From NCBI GenBank assembly GCA_965231905.1, contig CBDDOO010000001.1, forward strand, positions 1,259,015 through 1,323,014: 64,000 nt of DNA. Direction: 5' to 3'. How positions within the stretch are numbered: the first letter of the stretch is position 1; the number at the start of each line of letters is the position of its first letter. The notes below the pieces were generated by a model. It had not been told where the DNA came from. It was given only the letters and a program-made list of their open reading frames with translations, and ran no database searches. This document shows positions 42,492-51,962 of this stretch, one piece after another. The DNA comes from G963663315 sp965231905 (GTDB taxonomy: Bacteria; Pseudomonadota; Gammaproteobacteria; Arenicellales; Poriferihabitantaceae). The translations under genes were made by a program, and so were the position numbers.

Positions 42492-44306
42492 GTGTCCTTT
42501 GAACAAAGCTTCAAAAAGGAATCAAGCGGCGCCACGTTGCCGGATCGGATGCAGTCAATCCGGGTGTCGGGAAACGGGCAAAGCCAGGCTCATGCCGAAC
42601 GGATTGCGGACATACTGTCGCGCATCGGCGTTGATGAGCAGGGACAGGCGGCGGGATACATTCATGGACTGGGGCCACTGACTGAGGATGAGTTGAGCCG
42701 GGTCGAATCCATCCTGGATGCAGAGGCCATTCAACTTTGCAACGCAGTCAATCATATAGCGCAACTGTCGGATATGCTTGCGCCCGGTTATCCCGACCCC
42801 GTAAATTCCGTTACAGGAAATGAAGAGAATCTGAGGAAGATGCTGATTATCATGGTTGATGACGCGCGGGTCGTCGTGATATTCCTGGCGAGCCAGTTAT
42901 CGAGGTTGAGAAGTATGGAGGACCGGCCCGGCCAGCTTCATGAATATCATGCGGGGCTGGTTCTGGATATCTACGCGCCACTGGCCAATCGACTGGGAAT
43001 AGAACCGCTGAAATGGGAGCTTGAGGACTGCGCTTTCCGTCATCTCAACCCCCGAATGTACCAGGCGCTGGCTCGAACGCTTGAAGAAAAAAGACATATC
43101 CGGGAACAATATATCGTTGATTTGACCGACCGCATCGTGGGTTTGCTGGGCGCCCGGCAAATTGAATCACGCATTCAGGGGCGCCCCAAGCACATCTACA
43201 GTATCTGGAGGAAAATGCAGGGCAAGGGCCTGGAATTCAGTCAATTGAAAGATATTCTGGCGGTCCGGGTATTGGTCAACAGCGTTGAGGATTGCTACCG
43301 GGCGCTCAGCGTCATACATGAAGAGTGGCATCACGACAAGCATGAGTTCAGCGACTATATCACCATGCCGAAAGCCAATGGCTATCAATCCATTCATACT
43401 GTCATATCCGGGCCCGGTGACAAGACGGTGGAAGTGCAGATTCGCACGTTTGCCATGCACGAGGAAAGTGAACTGGGTTTTGCCGCTCACTGGCGATACA
43501 AGGAAACGAAGAAGTATGACAGCAATTTCGATCAAAAGCTGATCTGGTTAAGGCAATTGCTGGAATGGAAAAATGAAGCGCTGGCTTCGCCAGCGCGTAT
43601 CGCCCCGGCCATTGATTCCACGGTGGATGCAGACGCGGTCAAAACCGGAACCCCTGCTCCGGGTCGGAGGCAAAACAGTCGGCAGGTTTATGTGTTTACG
43701 CCCAAAGGCATGATTATTGTCCTCCCGGAAGGGGCGACCCCGATTGATTTTGCCTACGCGATTCATAGCGAGGTAGGGAATCGAACCCGCGGAGCCAGAG
43801 TCAACGGGAAAATGGTTTCCCTGAATTATCTGCTGCAAACCGGGGATCAGGTCAGTATCCAGACGGTCAAAACCGGAGGCCCCAGCCGCGATTGGCTGAG
43901 ACCGGAGTCGGGTTATGTCAGAACCAGACGCGCCAGAAACCGGATCAGACAGTGGCATAAACGTACCGAATACGATCAGAACGTCCCGAAGGGGCGGGTG
44001 TCGAAATTACTGTACCCGTTCCGCAAACACGGAGAGGATGACCCGGATCGTATTCCGGTCAAATCGAAAACCGGTTCGGACGATCCGGCAAAAGGCGGCT
44101 TTACCGTTTCCGGGGTGGACAATCTGCTGACCCATATCGCGAAATGTTGCACCCCCGTGCCTGGAGATGACATTATCGGGTTTATTACCTCAGGCCGGGG
44201 AGTTACGATACACAGGAAGGGTTGTAACAATATCTCCAGAATCAAGGGTGAGTTGCGGGCGCGCCTGATTGAGGTGGATTGGGGGCGTGAGGAAAATTCA
44301 GGCTGA
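42492..44306 (+). CDS. relA: RelA-type (p)ppGpp synthetase lacking the C-terminal ACT domain
   Basis: The 604-residue protein, with a GTG start, has a degenerate N-terminal hydrolase domain without the HD motif. A synthetase domain follows from about residue 231 (GRPKHIYSIWRKMQ, ITMPKANGYQSIHTV, VEVQIRTFAMHEESELGFAAHW). A TGS domain (VYVFTPKGMIIVLPEGATPIDFAYA) and the conserved-cysteine zinc-finger segment (HIAKCCTPVPGDD from residue 548) come next. It ends at EVDWGREENSG, where E. coli RelA (744 residues) continues into ACT/RRM. The missing domain helps bind stalled ribosomes. The last 9 bp overlap the convergent uvrA. Confidence 0.93.
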   Translation: MSFEQSFKKESSGATLPDRMQSIRVSGNGQSQAHAERIADILSRIGVDEQGQAAGYIHGLGPLTEDELSRVESILDAEAIQLCNAVNHIAQLSDMLAPGYPDPVNSVTGNEENLRKMLIIMVDDARVVVIFLASQLSRLRSMEDRPGQLHEYHAGLVLDIYAPLANRLGIEPLKWELEDCAFRHLNPRMYQALARTLEEKRHIREQYIVDLTDRIVGLLGARQIESRIQGRPKHIYSIWRKMQGKGLEFSQLKDILAVRVLVNSVEDCYRALSVIHEEWHHDKHEFSDYITMPKANGYQSIHTVISGPGDKTVEVQIRTFAMHEESELGFAAHWRYKETKKYDSNFDQKLIWLRQLLEWKNEALASPARIAPAIDSTVDADAVKTGTPAPGRRQNSRQVYVFTPKGMIIVLPEGATPIDFAYAIHSEVGNRTRGARVNGKMVSLNYLLQTGDQVSIQTVKTGGPSRDWLRPESGYVRTRRARNRIRQWHKRTEYDQNVPKGRVSKLLYPFRKHGEDDPDRIPVKSKTGSDDPAKGGFTVSGVDNLLTHIAKCCTPVPGDDIIGFITSGRGVTIHRKGCNNISRIKGELRARLIEVDWGREENSG

Positions 44307-47153
44307 CCGGCATTGCCGTTGTTCTGCGAGCAGGGGTTCCAGATACCGGCCGGTATAGGAGCGGTCTTCCCTGACAACTTGTTCCGGGACGCCCGACGCG
44401 ACCACTTCTCCACCTTCGTCGCCGCCTTCAGGTCCCAGATCGACAATCCAGTCCGCGGTTTTGATCACATCCAGGTTGTGTTCAATGACGATCACCGTAT
44501 TGCCTTGATCGCGCAGCCGATGAAGGACCGAAAGAAGTTGCTTGATGTCATGGAAATGCAGTCCGGTAGTCGGTTCATCCAGCACGTAAAGAGTTCTGCC
44601 GGTATCTCTTTTGGATAATTCACGGGACAGTTTGACTCTCTGGGCTTCGCCCCCGGACAGGGTGGTGGCGCTCTGACCGAGGGTAATGTAACCCAGGCCA
44701 ACGTCAAGCAATGTACCCAGTTGGCGCTTGATGGATGGAATGGCGTAGAAGAATTCTGCCGCTTCCTCAACGGTCATGGCCAGTATCTCGGCAATATTTT
44801 TGCCCTTGAAATAAATTTCCAGTGTTTCCCGGTTATATCGTTTGCCCTTGCAGGTATCGCAGGGCACATAAATATCCGGTAGAAAGTGCATTTCCACACG
44901 AATCAGGCCGTCACCCTTGCAGGCTTCGCAGCGCCCGCCTTTCACATTAAACGAGAATCGTCCGGGTTTGTAACCCCGAGCCCGGGATTCCTGGATATCG
45001 GTGAATATCTGGCGTATGGAGGTAAACAATCCGGTGTAGGTGGCCGGGTTTGACCGGGGCGTCCGACCAATCGGGCTCTGGTCTATGGAGATGATTTTGT
45101 CAAAGTGGTCAAGGCCGTCAATTGATTGATAGGGTTGGGGCTTGATTCGAATCAGATGCAGTTTCCCGGCAACGGCGGGATACAGGGTGCCGTTGACCAG
45201 GGTTGATTTCCCCGAACCGGATACTCCGGTGACGCAGGTGAACAGGCCCACCGGTATTTCCACGCAGGCATTTTTCAGATTATTTCCGGTCGCGTTCTGA
45301 ATCCGCAGAACCCGCCGCGGATCAACCGGCGTTCTTTTTTCCGGGATTTCTATTTTCTCGGCGCCACTGAGATATCGGCCGGTTATCGACTGGCTGTTGT
45401 TTCTGACTGTCTCAGGAATGCCTTCCACCACGACTTGCCCGCCGTCCTTGCCCGCCCCCGGCCCGATATCGACCACGTAATCAGCGCTTGTGATCGCTTC
45501 CTGGTCATGTTCGACGACGATTACCGTGTTGCCCAGGTTCCGCAAGTGAACCAGGGTTTTCAATAGCCGCTCATTATCCCGTTGATGCAGCCCGATAGAC
45601 GGTTCGTCCAGAACATACATTACGCCAACCAGGCCGGAGCCTATTTGAGAGGCCAGCCGTATACGCTGGGCTTCGCCGCCGGACAATGTTTCCGCCGCGC
45701 GGGAAAGAGTCAGATAATTCAATCCGACATTGATTAAAAAACCCAGTCTGTTGCGAATCTCCTGAATGATTTTCGCCGCAATTTCCGCGCGCCTCCCTTT
45801 CAATTTCAGATTCTCGAAAAACGCGAGGGCCCCGCCAATCGGGAACGCGGTCAGTTGATGGATGGTTTGCCCCTGGATGAAAACATGGCGCGCCTGAATG
45901 CGAAGGCGACTGCCATTGCAACTCGAGCAAACCCGTGAACTCATGTATCTGCTGAGATATTCCCGGGCAAGGGAGGAATCGGTTTCCCGGTAGCGTCGTT
46001 CGTAATTGTTGATGACGCCTTCGAATACATGCCGTTTTTCATACTTGCGACCCGGCCTGGAATAGACAAAACTGATCTTCTCGCGACCGCTGCCATACAA
46101 CACAATATCCTGATTTTCCTTTGACAGGTTTGCAAACGGAGCCTCCATATCGAACTGGTAATGCCGGGCGACACAAGCGAGCTGGGCATAGTAGTAGCCG
46201 CTGCGCCGTTCCCAGCCTGGAATAGCTCCGGCGGACAACGCTAATCCGGCGTCCTGCACAATACGATCCGGATCGAAAAACCGGCGTATCCCCAGACCAT
46301 CGCATTCCTCGCAGGCGCCTGCTGGATTGTTGAATGAGAACAGCCTCGGTTCCAGTTCGTCCAGGCTGTATCCGCAGTGGGGGCAGCCGAATCGATTGGA
46401 GAATAATTGCGTCTCCCTGATGTTTCTCTGACTATCCAGAACAGCCACTTTCGCTGTGCCGGCAGTGAGTCCCAGGGCGGTTTCAAAAGACTCCGCCAGA
46501 CGTTGCCTGTTCTCTTCCCGGATGATCAGGCGATCCACAATGACGTCAATATGATGCTTGTAACGCTTGTCCAGCTTTGGCGGCTCAGAAAGTTCAACCG
46601 TGTTGCCGTCAATGATGGCGCGGATATAACCCTGGGAATGAAGCTCACCGAGCAATTGTTGAAACTCTCCCTTGCGGTCTGTGACGACAGGGGCAAGCAG
46701 CATGGCGGCGATGCCTTCAGGTTGCCGCATTACCAGGTCAACCATTTGACTGACCGTCTGGGCCTCCAGCGTAACCTGATGATCCGGGCATTTCGGATCG
46801 CCGATTCTGGCAAACAGGAGTCTCAGATAATCATAGATTTCGGTGACCGTGCCGACCGTCGAACGGGGATTATGGGAAGATGATTTCTGCTCTATGCTGA
46901 TGGCGGGTGAGAGTCCTTCGATCAGATCAACATCGGGTTTCTCCATCAGCGACAGGAACTGTCGGGCATAGGTCGATAGCGACTCCACATAGCGTCGTTG
47001 TCCTTCGGCGTAAATGGTATCGAAGGCCAGAGAGGATTTCCCGGAGCCCGACAAGCCGGTAATGACAATCAGTTTGTCTCTTGGCAGGTCGAGGTCAATG
47101 GATTTCAGATTATGCGCGCGCGCGCCGCGGATCCGGATGTTTTGTACTGACAC
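44298..47153 (-). CDS. uvrA: Excinuclease ABC subunit A
   Basis: The 951-residue protein has two ABC ATPase modules (Walker A GLSGSGKSS near the N-terminus and GVSGSGKST in the second half) and zinc modules with CPHCGY, CEECDGLG and CEACKGDG, CDTCKGK. It scans DNA for lesions with UvrB. GTG 47153 gives the standard start SVQNIRIRGARAHNLK; the frame open to 47258 would add 35 atypical residues. A TATAGT -10 lies about 40 bp upstream. No LexA-type box is evident in the divergent gap with the MFS gene. Confidence 0.97.
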   Translation of the reverse strand: MSVQNIRIRGARAHNLKSIDLDLPRDKLIVITGLSGSGKSSLAFDTIYAEGQRRYVESLSTYARQFLSLMEKPDVDLIEGLSPAISIEQKSSSHNPRSTVGTVTEIYDYLRLLFARIGDPKCPDHQVTLEAQTVSQMVDLVMRQPEGIAAMLLAPVVTDRKGEFQQLLGELHSQGYIRAIIDGNTVELSEPPKLDKRYKHHIDVIVDRLIIREENRQRLAESFETALGLTAGTAKVAVLDSQRNIRETQLFSNRFGCPHCGYSLDELEPRLFSFNNPAGACEECDGLGIRRFFDPDRIVQDAGLALSAGAIPGWERRSGYYYAQLACVARHYQFDMEAPFANLSKENQDIVLYGSGREKISFVYSRPGRKYEKRHVFEGVINNYERRYRETDSSLAREYLSRYMSSRVCSSCNGSRLRIQARHVFIQGQTIHQLTAFPIGGALAFFENLKLKGRRAEIAAKIIQEIRNRLGFLINVGLNYLTLSRAAETLSGGEAQRIRLASQIGSGLVGVMYVLDEPSIGLHQRDNERLLKTLVHLRNLGNTVIVVEHDQEAITSADYVVDIGPGAGKDGGQVVVEGIPETVRNNSQSITGRYLSGAEKIEIPEKRTPVDPRRVLRIQNATGNNLKNACVEIPVGLFTCVTGVSGSGKSTLVNGTLYPAVAGKLHLIRIKPQPYQSIDGLDHFDKIISIDQSPIGRTPRSNPATYTGLFTSIRQIFTDIQESRARGYKPGRFSFNVKGGRCEACKGDGLIRVEMHFLPDIYVPCDTCKGKRYNRETLEIYFKGKNIAEILAMTVEEAAEFFYAIPSIKRQLGTLLDVGLGYITLGQSATTLSGGEAQRVKLSRELSKRDTGRTLYVLDEPTTGLHFHDIKQLLSVLHRLRDQGNTVIVIEHNLDVIKTADWIVDLGPEGGDEGGEVVASGVPEQVVREDRSYTGRYLEPLLAEQRQCRSA

Positions 47154-47282
47154 TGTTATGAGGTGATTTTCGTAAAATAAATCGGTTACTATACGCGCTC
47201 TTTTATCTCCCGAACAACCCTGGTTGTGAAAATAATCCCGCTGTCCGGCATCGTTCAAAAGCGCCCGGTTACCACCTGAGAT

Positions 47283-48488
47283 ATGGCGCTGTCGGATACT
47301 GCGATGACCCTGGCGGAACGGCGAGCGGTCATTTCCCTGGCGGGTATTTTTTCGTTGCGGATGTTCGGGTTGTTCATGCTGTTGCCGGTTCTATCCGTCT
47401 ATGCCGATGATCTGACACATACCACGCCATTATTGGTCGGATTGGCGCTTGGTTCTTATGGTTTGACCCAGGCCCTGTTTCAGATTCCTTTCGGATTGGC
47501 GTCGGATCGAGTCAATCGCAAACAGGTGATCGCCTTCGGTCTCGTCGTATTTGCTTTTGGCAGTGTTATCGCCGGGTTATCGGATTCGATCTATGGTTTG
47601 ATTATCGGTAGAAGTATACAGGGATGCGGCGCTATTTCAGCGGCTACGCTGGCCTTGACTGCGGACTTGACGCGAAACAGCCAGCGTACCCGGGCCATGG
47701 CCGTAATCGGTATCTGCATTGGCGCCTCATTTATGCTGGCGCTGATGATTGCCCCCCTGGTACAAAACTGGATTGGGGTTCCCGGATTGTTCTGGTTAAC
47801 AGCGGGTTTCTCGGTGATCGCCATATTTGCCGTATTGTGGGTCGTTCCGGATGCAGAATCCCGACCCCGTCATGCCGATATAGCGCCGGCCGGCGCTCAA
47901 ATCAGAAGATCATTCGCGGATTTTCAACTGATGCAATTAAACCTGGGCATCTTTTTGTCCCATGCGGTTTTAACAGCGCTTTTCCTGGTTCTGCCGGCAT
48001 TATTGATTTCCCGCGGCAATTATCCTTTGGCAACCCATTGGAAAGTCTACATCCCGATATTATTAATATCGGTATTTGGAATGGCGCCGTTTGTCATGGC
48101 CGGCTCCAAAGCGCGAATGATTCACCATGCTTATCGGGCGGCTGTCCTGCTTTTACTGGTTTCCTTTATGATACTGGTAATCAGCGAATCCCGCCCGATG
48201 ATCTGGTTGCTGGGTGGAGTTGTGGTGTTTTTCAGCGCCTTCAACGCACTCGAATCCCTGTTGCCGTCGATGGTTTCCCAGACCGCGCCGCCTGACAGCA
48301 AAGGAACGGCGCTTGCCATTTATAACACGTTCCAATTTGCCGGAGTTTTTGCCGGAGGGGTTGCGGGGGGCTGGATATATGGACAGTATGACAGCCAGGG
48401 AGTGTTTATTTTTTGCGGCGGGATGATTACAATCTGGCTACTGACCAGCTGTGTTTTTTTCAGATTCAGGCTGGCTGGCGCGAACTAA
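47283..48488 (+). CDS. MFS transporter (YajR-like)
   Basis: The 401-residue protein has about twelve hydrophobic helices and the MFS loop 2-3 signature GLASDRVNRKQVI. It is divergent from uvrA and 20 bp before ssb, a neighbourhood common in gammaproteobacteria. Unlike E. coli YajR it lacks the C-terminal ferredoxin-like extension. Substrate unknown. Confidence 0.9.
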   Translation: MALSDTAMTLAERRAVISLAGIFSLRMFGLFMLLPVLSVYADDLTHTTPLLVGLALGSYGLTQALFQIPFGLASDRVNRKQVIAFGLVVFAFGSVIAGLSDSIYGLIIGRSIQGCGAISAATLALTADLTRNSQRTRAMAVIGICIGASFMLALMIAPLVQNWIGVPGLFWLTAGFSVIAIFAVLWVVPDAESRPRHADIAPAGAQIRRSFADFQLMQLNLGIFLSHAVLTALFLVLPALLISRGNYPLATHWKVYIPILLISVFGMAPFVMAGSKARMIHHAYRAAVLLLLVSFMILVISESRPMIWLLGGVVVFFSAFNALESLLPSMVSQTAPPDSKGTALAIYNTFQFAGVFAGGVAGGWIYGQYDSQGVFIFCGGMITIWLLTSCVFFRFRLAGAN

Positions 48489-48508
48489 TCAATCCTGCGG
48501 AGAGCAAT

Positions 48509-48976
48509 ATGTCGAGAGGTATCAATAAAGTTATTCTGGTCGGAAACCTGGGACAAGACCCTGAGACCCGTTATACGCCGAGCGGCATGGCGATCGCCAA
48601 TATCACAGTCGCCACATCCGATTCATGGAAAGACAAGCAGACCGGGGAACCACAGGAAAGGACAGAATGGCACCGGGTCGTGTTTTTCAACCGTCTTGCG
48701 GAAATTGTCGGTGAGTATCTGAGGAAAGGCTCGCAGGTTTACATCGAGGGGCGGTTGCAGACCCGCAAATGGCAGGATCAAAGCGGACAGGACCGTTATA
48801 CCACAGAGATCGTGGCCAATGATATGCAAATGCTGGGTAGCCGCAACCAGGGTGGGGGAGCGCCGCCGCCGACTGACTATAATCAATCCCGGCCGGCTTC
48901 AAAACCGGCTGCGAAGCGCGACGCGCCCCCGTCTCCCGCCGAGCCAGACGATTTTGATGACGACATTCCGTTCTGA
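48509..48976 (+). CDS. ssb: Single-stranded DNA-binding protein
   Basis: The 155-residue protein has the OB fold (INKVILVGNLGQDPETRYTPSG, WHRVVFFNRLAEIVGEYLRKG), a Pro/Lys-rich linker and the acidic protein-docking tip DDFDDDIPF. GGAGAG precedes ATG 48509. It coats single strands and recruits replication and repair factors. Confidence 0.97.
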   Translation: MSRGINKVILVGNLGQDPETRYTPSGMAIANITVATSDSWKDKQTGEPQERTEWHRVVFFNRLAEIVGEYLRKGSQVYIEGRLQTRKWQDQSGQDRYTTEIVANDMQMLGSRNQGGGAPPPTDYNQSRPASKPAAKRDAPPSPAEPDDFDDDIPF

Positions 48977-49009
48977 TCGACACACCGCTTGCGGTTGCGG
49001 CCTGAGCCA

Positions 49010-49648
49010 ATGAAAGACCTGAAGCGGCTTAAACAGGAATACTCGGATGCGGGGATCGACAAGGATAGCGTTGACCCGGACCCGATCGCCCAATTTGCGT
49101 TATGGTTCGCGCAAGCGGTTGATTCAGGCATTGCCGAGCCGAATGGATTTTCCCTGTGTACCGTCTCCGCCAGGGGCCGGCCTGCCCAGCGCACCGTCCT
49201 GATGAAATCATACGATGATTCCGGGTTTGTTTTCTATACCAACCATGGCAGTAGAAAGGGACGGCAGATGGTAGAAAACAATCGGGTTTCGATGCTGTTT
49301 CCGTGGTACGAACTGCATCGCCAGATCCAGATCGAGGGAGAAGCGTCGAAGATCAGCGATGCCGAGTCCCGCGAATACTTCAGTTCACGCCCCCGCGCCA
49401 GCAAAGTGGGCGCCTGGGCCTCCCATCAAAGCGAATCCATCGCTTCACGTTCACAACTGGAGGAACAATTCCGGAATATGGAAAGGAAATTCCAGGATCG
49501 GACCATTCCATTGCCCCCGTTCTGGGGAGGTTACCGGATCAAACCGGAGCGCTTCGAGTTCTGGCAGGGCAGAAGTCATCGCCTGCATGACCGCATAGTC
49601 TATCGCCTGGATCAGGGACAGTGGAAAATAATGCGCTTGTCACCTTAG
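49010..49648 (+). CDS. pdxH: Pyridoxamine/pyridoxine 5'-phosphate oxidase
   Basis: The 212-residue FMN enzyme has RTVLMKSYDDSGFVFYTNHGSRKG, LFPWYELHRQIQIEG and the C-terminal PPFWGGYRIKPERFEFWQG and RLHDR motifs. It makes pyridoxal phosphate, used in this window by glyA, trpB and the enzyme at 61193. ATG 49010 is chosen over an upstream TTG at 48989. Confidence 0.96.
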   Translation: MKDLKRLKQEYSDAGIDKDSVDPDPIAQFALWFAQAVDSGIAEPNGFSLCTVSARGRPAQRTVLMKSYDDSGFVFYTNHGSRKGRQMVENNRVSMLFPWYELHRQIQIEGEASKISDAESREYFSSRPRASKVGAWASHQSESIASRSQLEEQFRNMERKFQDRTIPLPPFWGGYRIKPERFEFWQGRSHRLHDRIVYRLDQGQWKIMRLSP

Positions 49649-49680
49649 ACGCCTGGCATCCTGGAATGACAGGGCCCCTT

Positions 49681-49707
49681 TGAGCCAGGCCTGTCGTGAA
49701 CAGCCAA
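49681..49707. terminator. Weak hairpins in the pdxH-parE convergent gap
   Basis: GACAGG and CCTGTC around 49669-49695 can pair imperfectly, but no T-run follows. Termination here is uncertain. Confidence 0.2.
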
Positions 49708-49729
49708 AGCCTGAACAGCCTGATACCAG

Positions 49730-49751
49730 CGGCTTATATCCGGCTTATATC
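49730..49751. repeat. Perfect 11-bp tandem duplication over the parE stop
   Basis: CGGCTTATATC occurs at 49730-49740 and 49741-49751. The parE stop (TAA on the minus strand, 49747-49745) lies inside the second unit. Confidence 0.85.
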
Positions 49752-51637
49752 AGTTCCACCTGGTCGCCCTTGTCACCTAACCATGATTTACGGTCGGGCG
49801 CCCGTTTTTTAGCCAACAGCATATCCAGCAATGAATGTGTTCCGTCTCCATCAGCGACTTCGAGTTGTTGCAGGCTCCGGGTTGCCGGATCCATTGTGGT
49901 TTCCCGCAGTTGCAGGGGATTCATTTCACCCAGCCCCTTGAATCTCTGGATGTTGATCGAGCGATTGATTTTCCCGGATTCCAGCCGTTTCAGTATATTG
50001 CCCTTATCTTCTTCGTCCAGCGCGTAGAAGACCTTTTTGGCTACGTCAATCCGATAAAGCGGCGGCATGGCTATACAGACCCGGCCTTCAGCCACCAGCG
50101 CCGGGAAGTGACGCAGAAACAGGGCGCACAGCAGGGTCGCGATGTGTGCGCCGTCGAAGTCAGCGTCCGCGAGCACGCAAACCCGGCCATAGCGCAGCCC
50201 GGACAAGTCATCGGAGCCCGGGTCCACGCCCAGCGCCACCGCAATGTCATGAACTTCCCGGGATGCGAGTACTTCAGCGGAATCCACTTCCCAGGTATTC
50301 AGGATTTTCCCCCGAAGCGGCATCACCGCCTGGAAATCGCGTTGCCGGGCCTGTTTCGCCGACCCTCCGGCGGAATCCCCTTCCACCAGGAACAACTCGG
50401 TCCTTTCCAGATCATCGCTGATGCAGTCGGCCAGTTTGCCGGGCAGGGCCGGGCCGTTGCTTATTTTCTTGCGCTGTACCCGTTTGCCTGCCTGTAAACT
50501 GCGTTGGGCGTTTTCGATCGCGATTCGGGCAATATTTTCCGCATCGGTGATGTTGTGATTCAACCAGAAACCGAACGCATCCTTGACCGCTCCCTGCACA
50601 AACGCGGCTGTTTCCCGGGATGATAATCGATCCTTGGTCTGACCACTGAACTGGGGTTCCCTGACCCGCACGGACAGAATCCAGGCGCAATTTGCGGCGA
50701 CATCCTCGGCGGAAAGCCGGATGCCGCGAGGGAGCATATCCCGGAATTCGCAAAACTCCCGGATCGCTTCGGTCAGGCCACTGCGAAAACCGCTTACATG
50801 GGTGCCTCCTCTAGGGGTAGGCACCAGATTGACATAGCTTTCGGTCAGGAACCCCCCGCCATCTGTAACCCACGCGACGGCCCAGTCCAGTTCCCCGGAT
50901 TCGCTCCGGAATTTACCGATATAAGGCGATGACGGGACCGGTTCCGCATCGACCAGGGTTCCGGCAAGATATTCGAGCAGGCCATCGTCGTACTGCCATG
51001 ATTCCGTATTCTCCGGTGTTTTGTCGTCAAAAAAACGGACCAGCAACCCCGGACATAAAACCGCTTTTGCCTTCAGAATTCCTTTCAGTCCGGCGACATG
51101 AAATTCAGAAGAATCGAAGTAGGCGGGATCAGGATGAAAACGGATTTTTGTTCCGGTGTCTTTTTTGCCGGATTTTCCCGTGATCTCGAGATCCGTTTTT
51201 TTCTCTCCGTGGGCAAAGCGGATGTGGTATTGCTCACCGTTGCGCTGAATCCATACTTCCATTTTTTCCGACAGGGCATTGACGACCGCGACCCCCACCC
51301 CGTGCAGTCCACCCGAATACTGATAATGTTCTCCCGAGAATTTCCCGCCCGTATGCAACCGGGTAAGAATCAGCTCAACACCGCTGATGCCTTCTTCCCG
51401 ATGGACATCCACCGGCATACCCCGTCCATTGTCGGATACGGTGAGTGATCCGTCCTGATGCAGATGAACCTCGATCAAGTCCGCATATCCGGCAATCGCC
51501 TCGTCCACGCTGTTGTCAATGACTTCATGGGCCAGATGGTTGGGACGGTCTGTTTCGGTGTACATCCCCGGCCGTTTGCGGACCGGCTCAAGTCCGGTCA
51601 GAACTTCAATGGCGGATGCGTTGTAACGGTTGCTCAT
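49745..51637 (-). CDS. parE: DNA topoisomerase IV subunit B
   Basis: The 630-residue protein has the GHKL ATPase motifs HEVIDNSVDEA, DNGRGMPVDVH and GGLHGVGVAVVNALS, and the TOPRIM segment ELFLVEGDSAGGSAKQARQRDFQAVMPLRGKILN, typical of ParE rather than GyrB. It decatenates daughter chromosomes with ParC, which is not in the window. ATG 51637 begins SNRYNASAIEVL. It is divergent from xseB. Confidence 0.96.
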   Translation of the reverse strand: MSNRYNASAIEVLTGLEPVRKRPGMYTETDRPNHLAHEVIDNSVDEAIAGYADLIEVHLHQDGSLTVSDNGRGMPVDVHREEGISGVELILTRLHTGGKFSGEHYQYSGGLHGVGVAVVNALSEKMEVWIQRNGEQYHIRFAHGEKKTDLEITGKSGKKDTGTKIRFHPDPAYFDSSEFHVAGLKGILKAKAVLCPGLLVRFFDDKTPENTESWQYDDGLLEYLAGTLVDAEPVPSSPYIGKFRSESGELDWAVAWVTDGGGFLTESYVNLVPTPRGGTHVSGFRSGLTEAIREFCEFRDMLPRGIRLSAEDVAANCAWILSVRVREPQFSGQTKDRLSSRETAAFVQGAVKDAFGFWLNHNITDAENIARIAIENAQRSLQAGKRVQRKKISNGPALPGKLADCISDDLERTELFLVEGDSAGGSAKQARQRDFQAVMPLRGKILNTWEVDSAEVLASREVHDIAVALGVDPGSDDLSGLRYGRVCVLADADFDGAHIATLLCALFLRHFPALVAEGRVCIAMPPLYRIDVAKKVFYALDEEDKGNILKRLESGKINRSINIQRFKGLGEMNPLQLRETTMDPATRSLQQLEVADGDGTHSLLDMLLAKKRAPDRKSWLGDKGDQVELI

Positions 51638-51649
51638 AATTATTATACT
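51621..51649 (+). promoter_or_regulatory. Sigma-70 promoter of xseB-ispA-dxs
   Basis: TTGTAA (51621-51626), a 17-bp spacer and TATACT (51644-51649) lie 31 bp before the xseB ATG. The -35 matches 4 of 6 and the -10 5 of 6. The promoter overlaps the first codons of the divergent parE. Confidence 0.6.
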
Positions 51650-51680
51650 TGGCTGATACCAAACCCGATTATCGCGTATT

Positions 51681-51962
51681 ATGGCAGCCTCGAAGAAAAA
51701 ACCGATAGCGGATTTTGAAAAATCCCTGGGCGAACTGGAAAAAATTGTAAAACGGATGGAGCAGGGAGAACAATCACTGGACGACACGATCCAGGATTTC
51801 GAGCGTGGAATGGCGCTGTCTGAACTGTGCCGGAAAGGATTGGATGAAGCTCAGCAAAAGGTGGAGATGCTGGTCAAAAAACATGGAGACTACAGGTTGG
51901 AAATTTTTTCCGGTTCGCCCACCGATATGGACCATCAACCCCGTGATGACGAGGACGGGTAG
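51681..51962 (+). CDS. xseB: Exodeoxyribonuclease VII small subunit
   Basis: The 93-residue helical protein has the family core FEKSLGELEKIVKRMEQGEQSLDD and FERGMALSELCRKGLDEAQQKVEML. Several copies bind XseA to make the single-strand exonuclease. It starts the xseB-ispA-dxs cluster; ispA follows immediately. Confidence 0.96.
   Translation: MAASKKKPIADFEKSLGELEKIVKRMEQGEQSLDDTIQDFERGMALSELCRKGLDEAQQKVEMLVKKHGDYRLEIFSGSPTDMDHQPRDDEDG

Noticed and set aside
47154..47282. LexA/SOS box between uvrA and the MFS gene
   Set aside because: No CTGT-N8-ACAG arrangement is present in this gap, so SOS control of uvrA is not supported here.
51638..51647. TATAAT on the minus strand 4 bp before the parE ATG
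   Set aside because: It is too close to the start codon for a leadered transcript and has no -35; it overlaps the better forward promoter of xseB.
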